From Lachnospiraceae bacterium (GTDB taxonomy: Bacteria > Bacillota > Clostridia > Lachnospirales > Lachnospiraceae), in the NCBI GenBank assembly GCA_004557975.1, contig SFEV01000085.1:1-8451 (forward strand): 8,451 nt of DNA. The letters are read 5' to 3'. The notes beneath the pieces are model-generated. The model was not told where the DNA came from. It was given only the letters and a program-made list of their open reading frames with translations, and searched no databases. Below, piece after piece: positions 6,887 to 8,451 of this stretch. The translations under genes were made by a program, and so were the position numbers. Each line of letters opens with the position of its first letter. Position 1 is the stretch's first letter.

Positions 6887-6913
6887 GGAAAATGGCCGAT
6901 TTTCCTTGCTTTT
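6879..6913 (-). terminator. Terminator between tnpB and tnpC
   Basis: A perfect 15-bp stem (6879-6893 with 6899-6913, loop of 5) contains AAGCAAGG/CCTTGCTT. On the - strand the A-run extends past the stem and gives a U-tract right after the tnpB stop (6918). It is near-symmetric, so it may act on both strands. Confidence 0.85.
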
Positions 6914-6917
6914 ATCA

Positions 6918-7274
6918 TCAATATAATGCGCCCGGTTTTCCTTCACGGATTGCCTTCGGCTGTTCAATTTTCAACCCTTCCAGCAGCCATCTGACCTGCT
7001 GCGGAGTAAGCAGTTTTGCTTCCATCTCACTGCGCGGCCATTGAAAACAGCCGTTGTCTAGCCTTTTGTAAAGCAAAAGAAACCCGTCTGATTCCCAGAG
7101 GAGACATTTGATGCGATCCCGCCGTCTGCCGCAGAACAGAAACAGGGCGGTGCTGAACGGATCAAGGTTTAACTGACCTTGTATAATTGATGCAAGTCCG
7201 TCGATTGAGCGGCGAAGGTCGGTATATCCGGTGATCAGATAGACCTGCTGACCGGCAGGCAGATCGTTCAGCAT
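6918..7274 (-). CDS. tnpB: IS66 accessory protein TnpB
   Basis: The 118-residue protein is of the IS66 Orf2/TnpB family, a small accessory protein needed for IS66 transposition in studied members, though its biochemical role is poorly known. The signature is clear: YTDLRRSIDGLA near the N-terminus, LDPFSTALFLFCGRRRDRIKC in the middle, then LLWESDGF, LYKRLDNG and CFQWP. It has the usual length. ATG 7274 lies inside the end of tnpA, with a 7-nt overlap and only a weak ribosome binding site, which suggests translational coupling. The frame is open further upstream, but that part lies over tnpA and has no IS66 similarity, so the later ATG was chosen. A strong terminator follows its stop. Confidence 0.93.
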   Translation of the reverse strand: MLNDLPAGQQVYLITGYTDLRRSIDGLASIIQGQLNLDPFSTALFLFCGRRRDRIKCLLWESDGFLLLYKRLDNGCFQWPRSEMEAKLLTPQQVRWLLEGLKIEQPKAIREGKPGALY

Positions 7275-7594
7275 AGCGCATTCACCAATGCCAGCAGTGT
7301 ATCCTGCGTAATATTGGTCGGCAGTGAGATATGCAGACCGTTCTTCTCGATCCGGATATCTGCACTTTGTTGCTGCGGTACAGTCAGCGGAACGACGGCG
7401 TGTGCAGACTGGATATACTGTTCCCGGACCCTTCGCAGTCGGTAGTAGAAGCTCTTGGTCTTGATTCCGTTCTCCGCACACCACTGCGGGACAGTCAGTC
7501 CGCTTGCCTGCTGTGCTTCGAGTTGTTCCGCCCATTCCCGCAGGCGTACATCCTGTTTCACTGCTGTGATTGCTGTTGTGGTTTCCGATTGCAT
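7268..7594 (-). CDS. tnpA: IS66 accessory protein TnpA (HTH)
   Basis: This 108-residue protein is of the IS66 Orf1/TnpA type. The N-terminal half carries a helix-turn-helix: LREWAEQLEAQQASGLTVP, then WCAENGIKTKSFYYRLRR. The C-terminal half is a hydrophobic strand-like segment (GLHISLP). It is thought to bind DNA and assist transposition. ATG 7594 was chosen because AGGAGGA lies about 6 nt upstream. The frame extends 23 codons further up, but that part lies in the leader with its inverted repeats. It is the first gene of the element and shares a message with tnpB. Its stop codon overlaps the tnpB start. Confidence 0.9.
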   Translation of the reverse strand: MQSETTTAITAVKQDVRLREWAEQLEAQQASGLTVPQWCAENGIKTKSFYYRLRRVREQYIQSAHAVVPLTVPQQQSADIRIEKNGLHISLPTNITQDTLLALVNALC

Positions 7595-7612
7595 ACCGAT
7601 TCCTCCTCGTGT

Positions 7613-7688
7613 CAGTCTAAAATACTCCAAATTAGTCCATTGGACTGATTTAGACTGTCTCAAGCGGTCTAAAGAAGTCCAATGACTT
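7613..7688 (-). promoter_or_regulatory. tnpA leader with nested and competing inverted repeats
   Basis: Five related repeat units sit in 76 bases. They are CAGTCTAAA (7613-7621) against TTTAGACTG (7649-7657), an inner AGTCCA-T-TGGACT (7634-7646), GTCTAAA (7667-7673), and AAGTC/GACTT (7675-7679 with 7684-7688). In the RNA the middle arm (7649-7657) can pair with either outer arm, so two exclusive hairpins are possible just ahead of the tnpA ribosome binding site. They may also be protein-binding sites near the element end. Confidence 0.6.
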
Positions 7689-7690
7689 GC

Positions 7691-8314
7691 TTAGGATTCC
7701 ATTATACCATTTTTGACACCGGATGGGAAGACGCGGAACTTTTTACCCTTACTGCCATTGGGCTTTATCCACTCACCAATATCTTTCCGCTGCAGTATCA
7801 TGGGCATCCTATCATGAATTCCTCTCAGCTCGCCAATAGCATCCCGTGTGAGAACTGAGAAAACAGGAACCTGCAGCCCATTACGCTCCTCAAACCGATA
7901 TAATCCCGCCAGCATAGTCGTATGGCTGTCTTTCGGCTGTATCAGATACTTATCGCCGACCTTAGAACGTTTTCCATCCGGGCTTCTGAAGTGTTCCCAT
8001 TCAAAATACCAGCTACAGGGAATCACGCACCGCCGCCGGAACCATGAGTCCTTCCACATTTCTTTCTGACTTGCTGTTTCAAGGCGGCAGTTGACTATCG
8101 GTGCATCAGTGGCTTCGTGACTGAAGCCCCATATCATTGGGAAAACTGCAACCCTGCCTTCTTTATTCGGCGCAAGAACGGCGGTGACATCGGTCGGTCG
8201 CATCTCACCGGACATGGTCAGCGGCTTGCCGAGATGCCTCATCATATCATCTGCTAACTTCAGTTTCTGTGCTCTGGTGATAATTGGAGCGTAATATGCA
8301 GGCGCTGCAGTCAC
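7691..8314 (-). pseudogene. SRAP (YedK/HMCES-like) gene remnant, both ends altered
   Basis: The 207-codon frame matches the SRAP family, which protects abasic sites in single-stranded DNA by forming a covalent bond through Cys2. It contains GEMRPTD (36-42), FPMIWGF (58-64), VNCRLET with N75, WYFEW with E105, LAGLYR and the IHDRMP block with H167. The required Met-Cys N-terminus is absent. The frame starts at a GTG (8314) with VTAAPAYYAP, and an in-frame TGA lies three codons upstream. At the other end the family-like sequence stops at about EWIKPNGS, and the last 20 or so codons seem to come from the IS66 end. No ribosome binding site is evident before the GTG, and a + strand ORF overlaps it. 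I call it a non-functional remnant. A short active variant without Cys2 would contradict the known mechanism. Confidence 0.75.
7701..7729 (-). promoter_or_regulatory. Promoter of IS66 tnpA-tnpB
   Basis: An extended -10 TGGTATAAT (hexamer 7706-7701 on the - strand) is spaced 17 bp from TTCCCA (7729-7724, 4 of 6 to consensus). Transcription would start near 7694, leaving a leader of about 100 nt before tnpA. Confidence 0.65.
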
Positions 8315-8430
8315 ACGATATCATAACAACGCTTGAATGTGAACAGTTCCTGCGGTCGCAGTGGTTTGACTTCATGTCGGATATGAACGGCGAAAAGCTG
8401 ATAAAAATGATGAGGGAGGAATTTGCATGA
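8296..8430 (+). CDS. Small ORF (44 aa), unknown
   Basis: ATG 8296 follows GGAG (8286-8289) by 6 nt and reads 44 codons. The product is acidic with aromatic residues (TLECEQFLRSQWFDFMSDM) and has a helical C-terminus (EKLIKMMREEFA). It has no signal, membrane segment or known motif that I recognise. The stop codon overlaps the next start (ATGA at 8427-8430), the hallmark of a translationally coupled operon, which makes it more likely to be a real gene. Its first codons lie antisense to the start of the SRAP remnant, so one of the two 5' ends is not native. Confidence 0.55.
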   Translation: MQALQSHDIITTLECEQFLRSQWFDFMSDMNGEKLIKMMREEFA

Positions 8431-8451
8431 AAGAATACTGGGAGCAGGCGG
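8427..8451 (+). CDS. Start of a gene leaving the window
   Basis: ATG 8427 is preceded by GGGAGGA (8413-8419) at good spacing and overlaps the preceding stop. Only MKEYWEQA is visible, so no function can be given. Confidence 0.55.

Larger units (their letters stand above)
5323..7746 (-). mobile_element. IS66-family insertion sequence (about 2.4 kb)
   Basis: It carries the canonical IS66 set tnpA, tnpB and tnpC in that order on the - strand. The ends are proposed from GTAAAGAACT at 5323, reading inward, and its imperfect counterpart GTAAAAAGTT reading inward from 7746; IS66 elements typically begin with GTAA. Support for the ends: on the left, IS3-like coding sequence stops there, and on the right, the SRAP-like coding sequence turns into an unrelated tail there. 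The repeats match only about 7 of 10 and then degrade, so the ends may be off by some bases. The flanking 8-mers GCCTTGCG and CCTTACTG do not match, so no target duplication is visible. Confidence 0.72.

Noticed and set aside
7275..7535. N-terminal extension of the tnpB frame
   Set aside because: It overlaps tnpA entirely and has no IS66 similarity; the family start is the ATG at 7274.
7595..7663. N-terminal extension of the tnpA frame
   Set aside because: It lies in the inverted-repeat leader, and a strong ribosome binding site precedes ATG 7594.
7613..7688. CRISPR-like or tandem repeat array
   Set aside because: The units are short, inverted and unevenly spaced, and lie in a transposon leader; no spacers or cas genes are present.
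1..8451. tRNA or rRNA genes
   Set aside because: I saw no cloverleaf with a TTCRANNC arm or rRNA-like block on either strand; the TTCGAAG at 241 lies in the structured RNA and lacks a tRNA context.

Overview
The window looks like part of a low-to-mid GC Clostridia genome, most likely a Ruminococcus-type fibre degrader. The clues are a cellulosome-style dockerin on a secreted protein, strong Firmicutes ribosome binding sites (AGGAGG-like), extended -10 promoters (TGGTATAAT) and Firmicutes-type insertion sequences. The genus is inferred; nothing here proves it.

Left part (1-4965, + strand). A promoter drives a compact, highly structured non-coding RNA (about 61-259) that ends in an intrinsic terminator (264-291). 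A 22-codon ORF of uncertain status follows. Next is a 735-residue regulator made of a LacI-type sugar-binding domain without a LacI HTH, a degenerate GGDEF-like domain and a C-terminal AraC HTH (454-2661). It is followed by two genes for secreted proteins: an apparently shortened exported protein (2868-3320) and a dockerin-bearing M6-type metalloprotease (3333-4934). Those two probably form one transcript from a promoter at 2711-2739 to a terminator at 4940-4965. A perfect 16-bp sequence lies over the -35 of the regulator's promoter and, in inverted orientation, just upstream of the -35 of the secreted-protein promoter. This suggests the regulator represses itself and activates the two secreted genes.

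Middle part (5027-7746, - strand). This is a mobile-element scar. The 3' remnant of an IS3-family orfB is cut off by a roughly 2.4-kb IS66-family element with tnpA, tnpB and tnpC. The IS66 element has its own internal terminator and second promoter between tnpB and tnpC, a leader with mutually exclusive hairpins before tnpA, and what looks like a small in-frame deletion in the TnpC transposase. I could not find a target-site duplication, and the missing half of the IS3 element is not on the other side, so the region has been rearranged.

Right part (7691-8451). A SRAP (YedK/HMCES-type) gene on the - strand has the conserved Asn, Glu and His motifs but lacks the N-terminal Met-Cys. Its C-terminus runs into the IS66 end, so it is probably a remnant. 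A 44-codon + strand ORF begins inside its 5' end and overlaps the start of a further gene (ATGA junction) that leaves the window.
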